Assembly (NCBI GenBank): GCA_963402885.1
Contig: OY727093.1
Coordinates: 27,775,409 to 27,839,408, forward strand
DNA: 64,000 nt
Origin: Antedon bifida
Lineage: Eukaryota; Echinodermata; Crinoidea; Comatulida; Antedonidae
Direction of reading: 5' to 3'
The number at the start of each line of letters is the position of its first letter. Position 1 is the stretch's first letter. This document shows positions 51,401 to 63,400 of this stretch, piece after piece. The translations under genes were made by a program, and so were the position numbers. The notes below the pieces were generated by a model, which searched no databases, was not told the origin of the DNA, and saw only the letters and a list, made by a program, of their open reading frames with translations.

Positions 51401-54400
51401 GAGAGATTTGTCCTAACTGAATTTGATGGAAAGAAAGAAGAATTCCTGTCAAGGCATGAGAACAAACACAAATTTATCAACATGCTTTCATATGAGCTAT
51501 AGAAAAAAGAGTGGAGTTGTGGCTTGATGGTTATGATGCTTGGCTACCACTCCAAGGGTCCTGAGTTCAAGTCCCGTCACATGTCAGGATTTTTTCTAAG
51601 GACCAAATTACTCCACTCCCAAAGACTTGTAATAAGACTTTGTTTACGTAGAGCATCTTGTGTATATGTTTGTCTTGTGAACCTCTGAGGGTCCCTAATG
51701 ATCAGCAATAGCTGGATGGATCACCCTCATTAAATATGGTTTTAAAAAAAACAAAAAAAACGATGTTGACATTGCTCTGGCAACAGTTGAAGTCTCTGAA
51801 CATAATACAGTAACTTTGATTGGAGAAGACACGGACTTACTGGTACTTTTACTGTATCATGTAAATACAACAAACCGAGAAATGTACTTCAGATTAGACA
51901 AAGGAAAAGATGGGCCTACTAGAGTGATTAATGTAACCAGATTGAAATCTGTTTTAGGATATAAAATCATCCATTGTAACTACTGGATGTATGTTGCAGT
52001 TGTAGAAGCTATGGATTGGCATGTACTTCAGTTTGGGGAGTGTGTCAACTAGAAGAATGGAACAACGTAGATAGAGAGATTGATGACGATGATGAAGACG
52101 AAGTTGGAACAGTTGTTTAAGATGCCGTACTAAATACATGCACAATATCTAATCAATTGCTGCTATACCATAATTAGAAATTTAAAAGTTATTATTATAT
52201 TTGTTTTTGTTTACTTTTCGGTTTTTTATTTACTATTATTATTAAGATTGTATACAGTATGTTCTGAACAATTTGAACTTGAACTCATATTCTGAAGGTC
52301 TTTATAAATATTACAGTTATTTGATTCCCAGGAAAGCTCTCTATTTCATAAGTAGATTAGACCATTATACGAAATAAAAAATAATTATATTCTGAACAAA
52401 TTGAGCCATAAAAGGTGTATCTCAGTCAGTCATTATCGAAATGTAGCATATCAAGGTCAATGGTCAAACATGTCGTTTCTGGTCATTTTTTGTCAAACTG
52501 TTTCATTAGAGTAAATATAAATAAGTATATTCTCAGTATTTAGAGCCCAATTTTAAATCTCTACCACACATAGTTGCCGAGATATGGAAATTATACACAG
52601 ATAAAGTTAAAGGTCAATAACCTTTACTTCCAACCATTTTTTGACAAAATGTCTCATTACAATAAATGTAAATATGTACATTCTGAACAATTTGAGCCAT
52701 CATTTGTTTCCCTACGGTCAGTTGTTACCAAGATACAACATATCAAGGTCAAAGGTCAAATTGTCAGAAATGGTATTTCCGGTCATTTTTGGCCAAAATG
52801 TTCTATTATAGCGAATATAAATATGTATGTTCTGAGTATGTTGGTACCAAAATCATATCAATAGACCAAGTAGTTTAGGAGGTATGGACATTTTAACTTT
52901 TTATCTATTTTGGCGGCCATCTTGAAAAAAAACACTTTCCGGTGGTCGAAATTCTTGAGACTTTTTTTCTGTTATTTAGTACACTCAATACTACCAAAAT
53001 CCGTTGAAAAACCTTTTGTTGCAATTTTTTTGAGGTGAAACCTTATTTCTACTCTACTAATTGAAATACAGTCAATGATACCCACAACATTATCATTTTC
53101 AGTTGCCTTTGGAATAATACAAATAATAAATTTTGAGATCAAATTAAATTAATAGGTTTAATATGGCCTTGGCATCTCTGTGTATTATTTTCAAATGAAT
53201 TGTCACACTTACGACAAGTACTGTGCGGTTCATCACTTCGGTCGCCACAATCATCATCAAGATCACAAACCCAAGAGTCAGGAATGCAGAAGCCATTATC
53301 ACACGTAAAATATCCATCTTGACATTCTCGACCTAACAGACAAATACATTTTTTATTATTAATTAAAGAGAGGAAAGCTGTGAGAGTGAAAATGTTTCCA
53401 CTAACCGAGAAACAAATAATTTTAGTTTATACCACATACATAGATTCCAGTGGCTGTATTCACCATTCACGCTTAGGCTAAGGGAAACACCTTAAAATTA
53501 AACAAATCTCCTATCTAAATCAATACAATTTATGGGAAATACTTATTTATTGAGTTAAGTGAAACTTAAGTGTGACTGGTGAATACAGCCACTGGCCTCT
53601 GATTTGTATGATAATTACAACCATAATTATCTCCAGTAAAAAAAAAATTCCCCATTTTCTAGGCCTAAAGAATTAACTGCTGCCTTTACAGCGCGAGAAA
53701 GGTTAAACAAAAAATGGTTATACTATGGACGAAAACAGTACTGCTTATAATTATACAGTGTAAGACTATTTTTGGAAAATTAGCAGGTGAGATTTATACT
53801 CCGATTGCATGGATGTATTTACCTAAGTCTTGTAACTAAATTCAGCATAAATTAGGATGTATGATTATATCCGAGCATGGAATACAGCAGTATTTTTCAC
53901 AATAGATTACTTGAATAACAAATTACTCACCCATACATACTGAAGAAGCCTCGTCTGATCCATCAGTACAATCATTAGTCTGATCACAAACATTTCTCTG
54001 TTCAATACAATTACCTGTGCTACATCTGAACTCCCATGGACTACATTCAGATGCGTCTAAAAATATAAACAATGACATTTGAACTAGATGAAGATGTTTT
54101 AATGTATGGAAGCTCTGATAACGGGATGGACATAAATAGAAGAAAAAAAATTGGAGGGTACTGTGTATATATTTATTTATAGTTTTGTTTGCATCTAATG
54201 CCAAAAAGGATTGAATCCAACAATGGGGCTGATCTTAATCTAAAGTCCTATCTTTTGTATTATAATTTCCAAAGTTTAGGGGGGAAGGCTAGCTGGGCAT
54301 GCCTATGCCAAAAAATCCCTAAAAGAGTGTCATTGACTATGACCCTACCAGAATAAACCCCACATCAGCTTAAACTGCAATTATTGTTCCCACAACTCCC

Positions 54401-57400
54401 ATATCATTCCTTTGCATCATCTTTTTTTTTGGTTATCCTAAGATATTTCATGAACAGTTTTGTGTGCAAAGCGCTTTGTATAATGCGCTGTAAAAGACAA
54501 TCATTATTATTATTATTATCTTACCACAGCCAGTTTCATCGCTACCATCTGTACAGTCATCCTCTCCATCACAAACATACGTGGGAAAAGTGCATTCTTT
54601 ATTGGCGCAGGTGTACAGACCAGGAGAGCAGGAAGGCGGTGCTGAAAACAAAAAGAAAAACTTAAATGCCATAGAAGTAATATTAAACTAGAGAGTCAAC
54701 TAATCAGTGGCTATAACTCAGGGGCCCCTGAGTGTCCATAGCACAAGTTTTGAATAAAATAATAATGATCAATTTGTCAACTGATCCAGTGAGTTAAAAA
54801 CTTACGACATGTGGCCGGTTCATCTGATCCGTCCTTGCAGTCTCGCTCACCATCGCACTTCCAGTAGCTGGGTATACATTTTGTGGCATCATTGCAATGG
54901 AATTGTTGGTTTGTACAATTTTCAAGACAGGTTTTTCCATCGGCTTTCAGTACAAAGTTATCTGGACAAGCACAGGTGAAACTCATAGCTCCATTAACGC
55001 CAATGGCAGAAATCAAACACAGATGAGTGCATCCACCATTATTATTACCACAGGGATTAATTATACCTACAAATAAAATTATGATTACACAAATAAGTTT
55101 AAAAATAGAGAAAAAACAACCTGCATGAAAAGTTTGGGGATGGGCTTATACCAGAGTTAGTTACTGTTACTGGTTACTGGTCCTGTGAACAGGTGTGGTC
55201 GTACGTAGGTCGCTTTATAATTGAACATTCCACCAGAGTTAGTACAGTACAGTACTATATTTTTTTTTAGTAAAATGGTCATCATAATATATACTGTAAT
55301 AACAATAGGTGTGAGGTATAACTTTCTTTGGTACTGTAATTATATATATAAATATAAATCCAAAGGCAAATTACTGAAAAAATGACAATGCTGTGGGTAT
55401 CAGTGGCTGGATCTCAATGGAGATACAAAAAAAAAGCGAAAAGCTAAATCAAAATGATAAAGTAAAACAGCCAGAAAAGTTAGCAGAGCTTTCGGGAAAC
55501 TATATATATATACTTTGTTTTTAAAATGTTGAACTAAAGACAGTATTGCTACATACACTTTTTTTTTCATCAACAACTGGTTTGATTATAACATTTTCCC
55601 TCACTCACCCAATTTTTTTGTGTCTTATTGAATTTTTGATTTTATAAATATTTATTTGAAGCGACTTACTTGGATCTTGTCTTAATTCATGAACAATGTG
55701 AATGTCCATTGGACGATGTATGGTACCCCCGACCTGAGTGTAGTTTCCGCCAAGCAGTTTATCAACTTTGTTAATAGTTTTTGTGTTCCAATCGGTCCAA
55801 TAAAGTGTTTCTTCAAAAACAGTTATGGCAAATGGATGACTTACGAACGTTGACAGGAATCTAATGTCGGTTCCATCCATGTTTGAGTAACTGCAAGAAT
55901 TATTTTTTAACAACAAAATTAATAATTATGATAACTTGTTTTAAAGACTTGCATTAAACGGAATACATGATCCACTATTTTATCTGTTTCATTATGGTTT
56001 TTTTTATTTAAAAAAAGTTAATACATTTCCAACAACAAGCTACATTAATGAATGGATAAACATATCATATCTACAAACTATGTCATACTTGAGGCATAAA
56101 TTAAGGAGTGGGGTAGTTTAACAGTCAGGAGTAATACAACACTAGGTCAGGATTGAACCCTGGGCATTGGGATTGGAATACACATAGTACCCACCAAGTT
56201 ACCACATTTCAAAACACACAGCAAACTTAAGATAAGAACTTAATTTATAGGCAAAATCTTGTATTAGACTAATAAGGACTAATTTGATTGCTAGAGAAAA
56301 TCCTGGTAGTGAATATAGCTAAGGAATTAATCCAAGCATCTTAAAACTGTTAAAACTAGTGACTTACCCAATATGGTTAAGATGGGCATCGACCCAGTAG
56401 AGCTTATTAGTTGTGTAGCAGATGGTGAGACCATTAGGCCACACAAGCTTGTCAGAGTGGATTTCAGTTGCGTTGCTACCATCCATACCTATTTTACCAA
56501 TGTAACTGCTTAACCCCCAATCTGTCCAGTAAACGTGTCTGAAATACAATAATATATAAATAATGAATGAGGAGTGAATAGAAAATAACATTTTTCAACA
56601 AATTAAAACAGTCTTACCATTCATTCAGAAATAATGTATCTTGTATTGCCAACAAAAACAACAATAATTGACAAATGGTGATATAATAAGGGTCTATAGC
56701 TATTTAGCTAATTAAATCTTAATACAAATGAAAATAAGTTTATTAATTGTTTTATAACACACCTACTACAGAGGCGGATACATGATCTTTTAAATAGCCG
56801 GGGAGTGCTTACATAATAATTATTATTCTGTCTGTCAATAAATAGTTCATAGTGTAGCTATCAAAGGGGGTAGGCGCTTAAGTTGTGCGTCTCTCTCTCT
56901 CTCCTATAAATAAATAAATCCTTTAAACACAGTTTCCTTTTGTCTTAGATGTAGGTACAGTTCTATGTGGGGTAAAGCGCATATCTATTTATATCCCTGG
57001 ACAGAATAGCTAAATGAATCTTACCCATTCTTTGGATCAACAACAACAGCTCTGGGTGAAAAGAGGCCTTCTCTTCGTAGTGTTTTCCTTATCGAACCAT
57101 CCAATTCTGCAACCTCTAATACGTCTTGAGCATGATCCACCCAGTAAACTTTCCTTCCAACCCAGTCAATTGCTAAGCCTTCTACGTTACCTACGTATTG
57201 ATCCAAAATAGTCTCAATTTCACCACTACCATCCATATTCATACGATACATCCTGTCTGCTGAAATGTCGGCAAAGTAAATCCTGCCCTCTGTCAAATCA
57301 TAATCTAAGGCCACTAAATTTTCAAAGCCATCTCTTACAAGACTTTCCACATGTGCATCCACTGTGATGTTACGAATATAGTAACGGTTGCTAAACAATA

Positions 57401-60400
57401 AGTATGGGTCACCACCTGAAATGACAAGTATATGATACATGCACTAATAAAACATTTTTCAGTTCAGTATACCTGTATGTAAATTTAGCTTAACTTATGT
57501 AAATGAAGTTTACCTGTATGTAAATTAAGTTTACCTGTATGTCAATGAAGTTTACGTGTATATAAATTCAGTTTACCCGGATGTAAATTAGTTAACCTGT
57601 ATGTAAATTCAGTTTACCTGTATGTAAATTCAGTTTACCTATATGTAAATTCAGTTTACCCATATGTAAATTCAATTTACCCATATGTAAATTCAGTTCA
57701 CCTGTATGTAAATTCAGTTTACGTGTATGTAAATTCAGTTTACTCATATGTAAATTAGTTTACCTGTATGTAAATTAGTTTACCTGTATGTAAATTCAAT
57801 TTACCCATATGTAAATTCAGTTCACCTGTATGTAAATTCAGTTTACGTGTATGTAAATTCAGTTTACTCATATGTAAATTCAGTTTACCTGTATGTAAAT
57901 TAGTATACCTGTATGTAAATTCAGTTTACCTGTATGTAAATTAGTTTACCTGTATGTAAATTAGTTTACCTGTATGTAAATTCAGTTTACCTGTATGTAA
58001 ATTCAGTTTACCTGTATGTAAATTCAGTTTACTTGTTGTTCAATACTACAACCAACACTTACCAGTTATGTGTTTACATTTAGCACCATTCTCTTCTGAT
58101 GCATATCCATTGACACACCCGCAAATGTAACTTCCAATAGCATTGGTACACTCCTGACTACAAACCCAAGGAGTCTCATTACATTCATTAATATCTGTAA
58201 ATAAACAAGTCACTATAGATTTGAACATATGTATGTCAAATTAGGTATTTCTTAAATATGTTCCCTATGAGAATTGTCAATACAATTGTCAATATTTTCA
58301 TGTTCAATTAATTAATAAGGACTAATAAGCACATAGTTAAATATCACCCACCGCATTGCAGACACTTGTTGGGGTGTGAAAGTGTCCCATTAATAGGTAT
58401 TCTACTTATTTTAAAGGATGCTTTCTTGAAAATGAAAGAGAGTGGGGGGTCAATATCAATGCTATGTACATATGCTGAATTATTTACCATCGCAAGCCTT
58501 GCCATCGGCTGCAAGTCTGTACCCATCTCTGCACACGCACATGTAACTTGTTGGTAGATCAACGCAGTCTTGTGCACACTGACTGGCAAATGGATTATCA
58601 CACTCATTTATATCTGTAAAATAATATTGTAATTATTATATTATCATGTACTTTTTTCAACCTTTCTCAAATGTTGTCTCCTCCAGGGCCAAAGCATGAG
58701 GCAGACAAAGGGCTCGCCTTATCTGAAATTGTTAATTTTCACTACCCTCTCTAATTCCCCAGCAGAGATCGTCCTATTTTATATTAATAATTATATTTAA
58801 AGCAGCTTGGCCTCGTCTGTTTTTAACCTCTCGCTACGGCCTTGTCCTCAACAGGCTTCCTTTTAAATACAATTCATTTTTCAAAGTTACTGATATTGAT
58901 ATTTTTTGTGACAATTTGATTATATAATTAATTTTTTTTGTAAGATGTATGTAGCAATGATTCACTGTTTGTTTTGGTTTTGAATCATAAGTCATCAAAT
59001 TATTGATCATATTACAATCAAGCTCTCTATAAACATTTTTCTGTCCTGATTTCATAAAAGAAGATATTTATTTACTCACCACAATGTGCTTCATCTGATT
59101 GGTCAAGACAATCGTAAAGCCTGTTGCAAACTAATACATCATTGATACAGGTCAGATCAGTGCATAAGAACTGTCCAGATGGACAACTTGGTGCAGCAGT
59201 AGCTGAGGATAACAACAATAATAATTGCAGATTGTTTCACTTAAAGTTTACATTATTCCATGTAGAATGCTTATTATAGTGGGTGCCATATTTATAGTAG
59301 TAGGGGTGGCAACAATGAGAATCTAGTTGACCTTTAGGTTAAATGAATATTGGACGCCATCGTTTAGCTTTATCAAATAAACTTGATTCTATGGGTAAAT
59401 TATAAGGACTTCATATCATGTTAAGTTAAAACATTAGAGACATTTTTTTGCAGCTAAACCTGTATCTGTATGCTTATTTTAAAAAACACATAGGTAATGC
59501 ATTTTCTCCATTTTCTATGATGGGCAAGGGTATCTAAGCTGTGATAATTTCAATATTTTAATTGGTGTTTATTATTTCTAAAGCTCTGTCTACACTATCA
59601 AACTAGTTTGACAAAAAAGGTATAATGTGCCCATATATGGTAGTGATATGCCCAAATATGGTAGTGATATGGGTACATTACATTTTTTGTCACATAAAGT
59701 TTGATAGTGTAGACAGAGCTTTAGCTATCAATTAACAATATTCTGTGAAAGTGGAGCGGGGCACGAGGCACATAGCCTTGTGCTACTCGCCTGGATCTTC
59801 CCCTAGGTTTTTAATATATTAAATATTGGTTCCTTACTACAATCAGATTCATCACTTCCATCTCTACAGTCATCATATCCATCACACTTCCAAATTTGAG
59901 TAATGCAGCGACCATTATTACACGTAAACTCACTACTTCCACATGTTCCATAATCTAGGTAGTAAAAATAATTTTTGTTATTCATAAATTCGCAATTTAA
60001 TTTAATATTTAATAATAATTATTATTAAAATAATTACTAAAACTATCAATATACTGGTCTAGAGGAAAATAAATTCTTTTACATACAAATATAAAACAAA
60101 ATTGATTGGTCCTAAGGATTGGTCCTATCATTGATAAAGTGTTTCTCTCGTCCAGTGTCCACCTTAATCAGAGGAGAGGCATAAGACAATATATCTGAGG
60201 CAGATACTAGATGCAGGGGCTGCCATAAGAGTCAACAGATGCCTAATAGGACCCTAGCTCCATATATACAGCATATATACAAATATCTCCAAAAATTTAG
60301 GCTATATTTACTGAATACTGAATACTGAAATGCTTTATTTGTCCATCATCATCATAAAATAACAACAGAAATTCTTCTTGAAGATTGACAATTATTAGTA

Positions 60401-63400
60401 AAATAATGATATACAATAAAATATATTATGTACACACACATAATTGCACAAAAAAAAATATAAGTTATGAAACACGGTGTAAAAATGACAAGGTATTAAA
60501 ATTGAATAGGATTCAGGAGATTAAAATAGTTTAAAACAGCTTTAAAAGGATTAAAAACAGCCTATTATTTAATATAGTTACATAAGAAAAATTACATACC
60601 ACAACTAGCTGATTCATCTGACTCGTCTCCACAGTCATTGTCATGATCACACTGCCAAACATTTGGTATGCAAAGTCCATTGTCACATGCAAATTCTCCT
60701 GCATTGCAAGTTCCTCTCACTACAAGCATATAACAATACAACATGAAAACATTATGTTATAGGCATATTCCGTGGTGTAACGCAGGGGGAAAAGACCTCT
60801 GTTTTAGCACTCCTAAAGGGGGTTTCAACGCTAATTGCATTGGGCTGCTCATACTCTGGGCCCCTTAAGATCTTCGGTCCCTGGGTGTAGCCAGTGAGCG
60901 ATAATAGCCATTACACCACTTTTGGTTTCTCTTGGATGCAATGCAGGAACATGATCATTCACTGAGCTCAGGTATCTTTCCATCTTCACTCAAACATGCC
61001 TGCATAACACCATTGTTAAAGAAGCCATCTTTGGATGTTGAGGAATTTGCAAGTTACAGACCCATTTCCAATCTTCCATTCCTTGGAAAAATTATTGAGA
61101 GGGTTGTGTCCAGTCAGCTGCAATCATATCTGAATAGAAATGGGTTATTTGCCACTAGACAATCCGCCTATCGTCCAAACCATAGTGTAGAATCTGCACT
61201 TCTTCTTGTGCATAATGATATTAGCATTGCACTTGACAACCATAATGAGGTTCTTATGGTCCTTTTAGACTTCAGTGCTGCTTTTGACACCATCAACCAT
61301 AAGCAGTTATTACATCGTCTATCATCACGTTACGGTATCTCTGGAATTGGTCATAATTGGTTTGCATCATATCTAAATGATAGGTCCCAGTCCATTGTCA
61401 TCAAGGATGTTTTGTCGAACCCGACTCTGCTTACAGTTGGTGTTCCACAAGGGTCTGTGGTTGGTCCTCTTCTGTTTATTTTATTTACCGCCCCACTACT
61501 TGACCTTATTGAATCTCACAATGTGAAGTGTATGGCGTACGCTGATGACACTCAGCTTTATGTCACTTTCAACCCTAATCAGCGTAATTCTGCTGTCAGT
61601 AAACTTGAATCCTGTATTGCCGAAGTCAGAGCATGGTGTCAATCTAACAACCTGGTTATGAATGATGCTAAAACAGAACTTATTCATTTTTCTTCTCGTT
61701 TTAAGCCTGCGTGTTGGACTGCCTCTGTTAAGATTGGTAATTCTTTCATTCAACCATCGTCATCCTGTAGAAACCTTGGAGTTGTCATGGATTCAACGCT
61801 TTGTATGTCCAATCAGGTACATAACATCTGCAAAGCTGGGCTTCACGCTATTCGTAAAATTGGAAGCATTCGGAAGTACCTGGATTCAAGATCAACTGAG
61901 ATTCTTGTTCACGCCTTTGTTACATCAAGGCTAGACTGTTGTAACTCATTACTTTATGGCTTACCAGCAAAGGATATCTCTAAAATTCAGCGAGTCCAGA
62001 ACACAGCTGCCCGATTGGTCGTTCAAAGCCCCATAAGGCAACATATCACACCTGTGCTGAGACAGCTTCACTGGCTTCCGGTAACACAAAGAATTACATT
62101 CAAGATCCTGCTCTTTGTTTTCAAAGCTCTTCATAATTCTTCATCTAAGTTCATTTCTGAACTTATTCAACCTTATGTTCCTAAGCGGTCTCTGAGATCT
62201 CGATCTGAGTCTCTTCTTGCCCATATATTTCATCCCTCCACTAAGTTTTATGGAAATCGTTCATTTTCTTCGGCATCCGTTTCTCTATGGAATGCGTTGC
62301 CTATTGAAATCCGTCAGGCTACTTCCACCAGTGTCTTCAAATCTCTCCTCAAAACCCACCTTTTTAATTTGTAATTTTTCAAAATTTTCTGTCTTTGTAA
62401 AGCGCATTGAGGCTTTCAGCATAATGCGCTATATCAAGTACCAGTTATTATTATTATTATTATTATATTTGCACACGGGTTAAAGAGTAAACAAGTTGTA
62501 GTTGCTGCAGTAACTGCAGTGGAATAATATTGACATAGTCCCTTCAGTAAAACCTACCACAGGTATGCTCATCTTCAGCATCTTCACAATCACTTTGACC
62601 ATCGCACACCCAACGATCAGGGATGCAACGACTGAAGCCTGGCTTAGGTGTCGTACAGGTGAAGTAGCCTGCAGAACAGGTAGCTGAGGCTAAAAATAAA
62701 ACAAAATCACAACATTTAACAATTTAAAAAAAAATTAGATAGATAGAAAACAAATTTAGATAGGAAACATAATAAAAGATAAGAGTTCACAAACTGCTGA
62801 TTCTAAATTTAAACAATTACAATAACAAACATTTTTATGTGATTTACTGTATTTAAGGTCAATTATAAATCTATTACAGGATATTGTATGTAAATACTGT
62901 AGTAACATGCTAAAAGTTCTCTAGTTGAGAGAGACAAAGGACCACAAATAAACATTTATTCCGAAGAGATTGCCTAGTTCTTGCCTTCTGGTTTCACCTC
63001 TCTTTTCTTTTTCCTTACTCTACTGTTTGTCTGTATGACCAACGAAAATGTATTATTACTTACAGCAATCGCCAGCAGTGTCATCTTCATCAGAACCATC
63101 TCCACAATCATCTTCTGCATCGCACACCCAACTTAATGGGATACAACGATTATTCTGGCAAGTGTAATACCCCGTATGACAAGTAAAGTCAGGTGAATCT
63201 ATAGCAATAAATATCAATATTTTAAATTAAATAGTCATTGACTGACAAAACCACTTATGGCAACAAATGAACAGTGGTTTATCATTCCTTCTAGGTGATA
63301 AAGTACCAGGTAAAACAGGTAATTTATTACAAAGTTTTTACAAAGATTCCCATGAGGAATAAGCACAATAGAGTATCGCAAACCTAACTTTACTATAGGG

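Larger units (their letters stand above)
49815..53060. mobile_element. ~3.2-kb foldback element with ~1.1-kb inverted arms
   Basis: Bases 49815 to about 50950 recur as the inverted complement of about 51960-53060. By eye they match at well over 85%, including the outermost TTAGTAGAGTAG. The arms enclose about 1 kb. The element sits wholly inside the LRP2-like intron between w15 and w16. The outer ~900 bp of each arm is noncoding with a ~135-bp internal periodicity; the inner ~190 bp encodes a Cys-rich protein tail. No target-site duplication longer than about 3 bp (att) is evident. It may be a DNA transposon with very long terminal inverted repeats, or a rearranged head-to-head pair of one multi-copy gene-bearing repeat. 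Confidence 0.85.

Noticed and set aside
57470-58032. CRISPR-like array
   Set aside because: Units are contiguous without unique spacers and the DNA is clearly eukaryotic; it is a minisatellite.
61496-61753. Minus-strand frame inside the LINE
   Set aside because: Antisense shadow of the reverse transcriptase frame.
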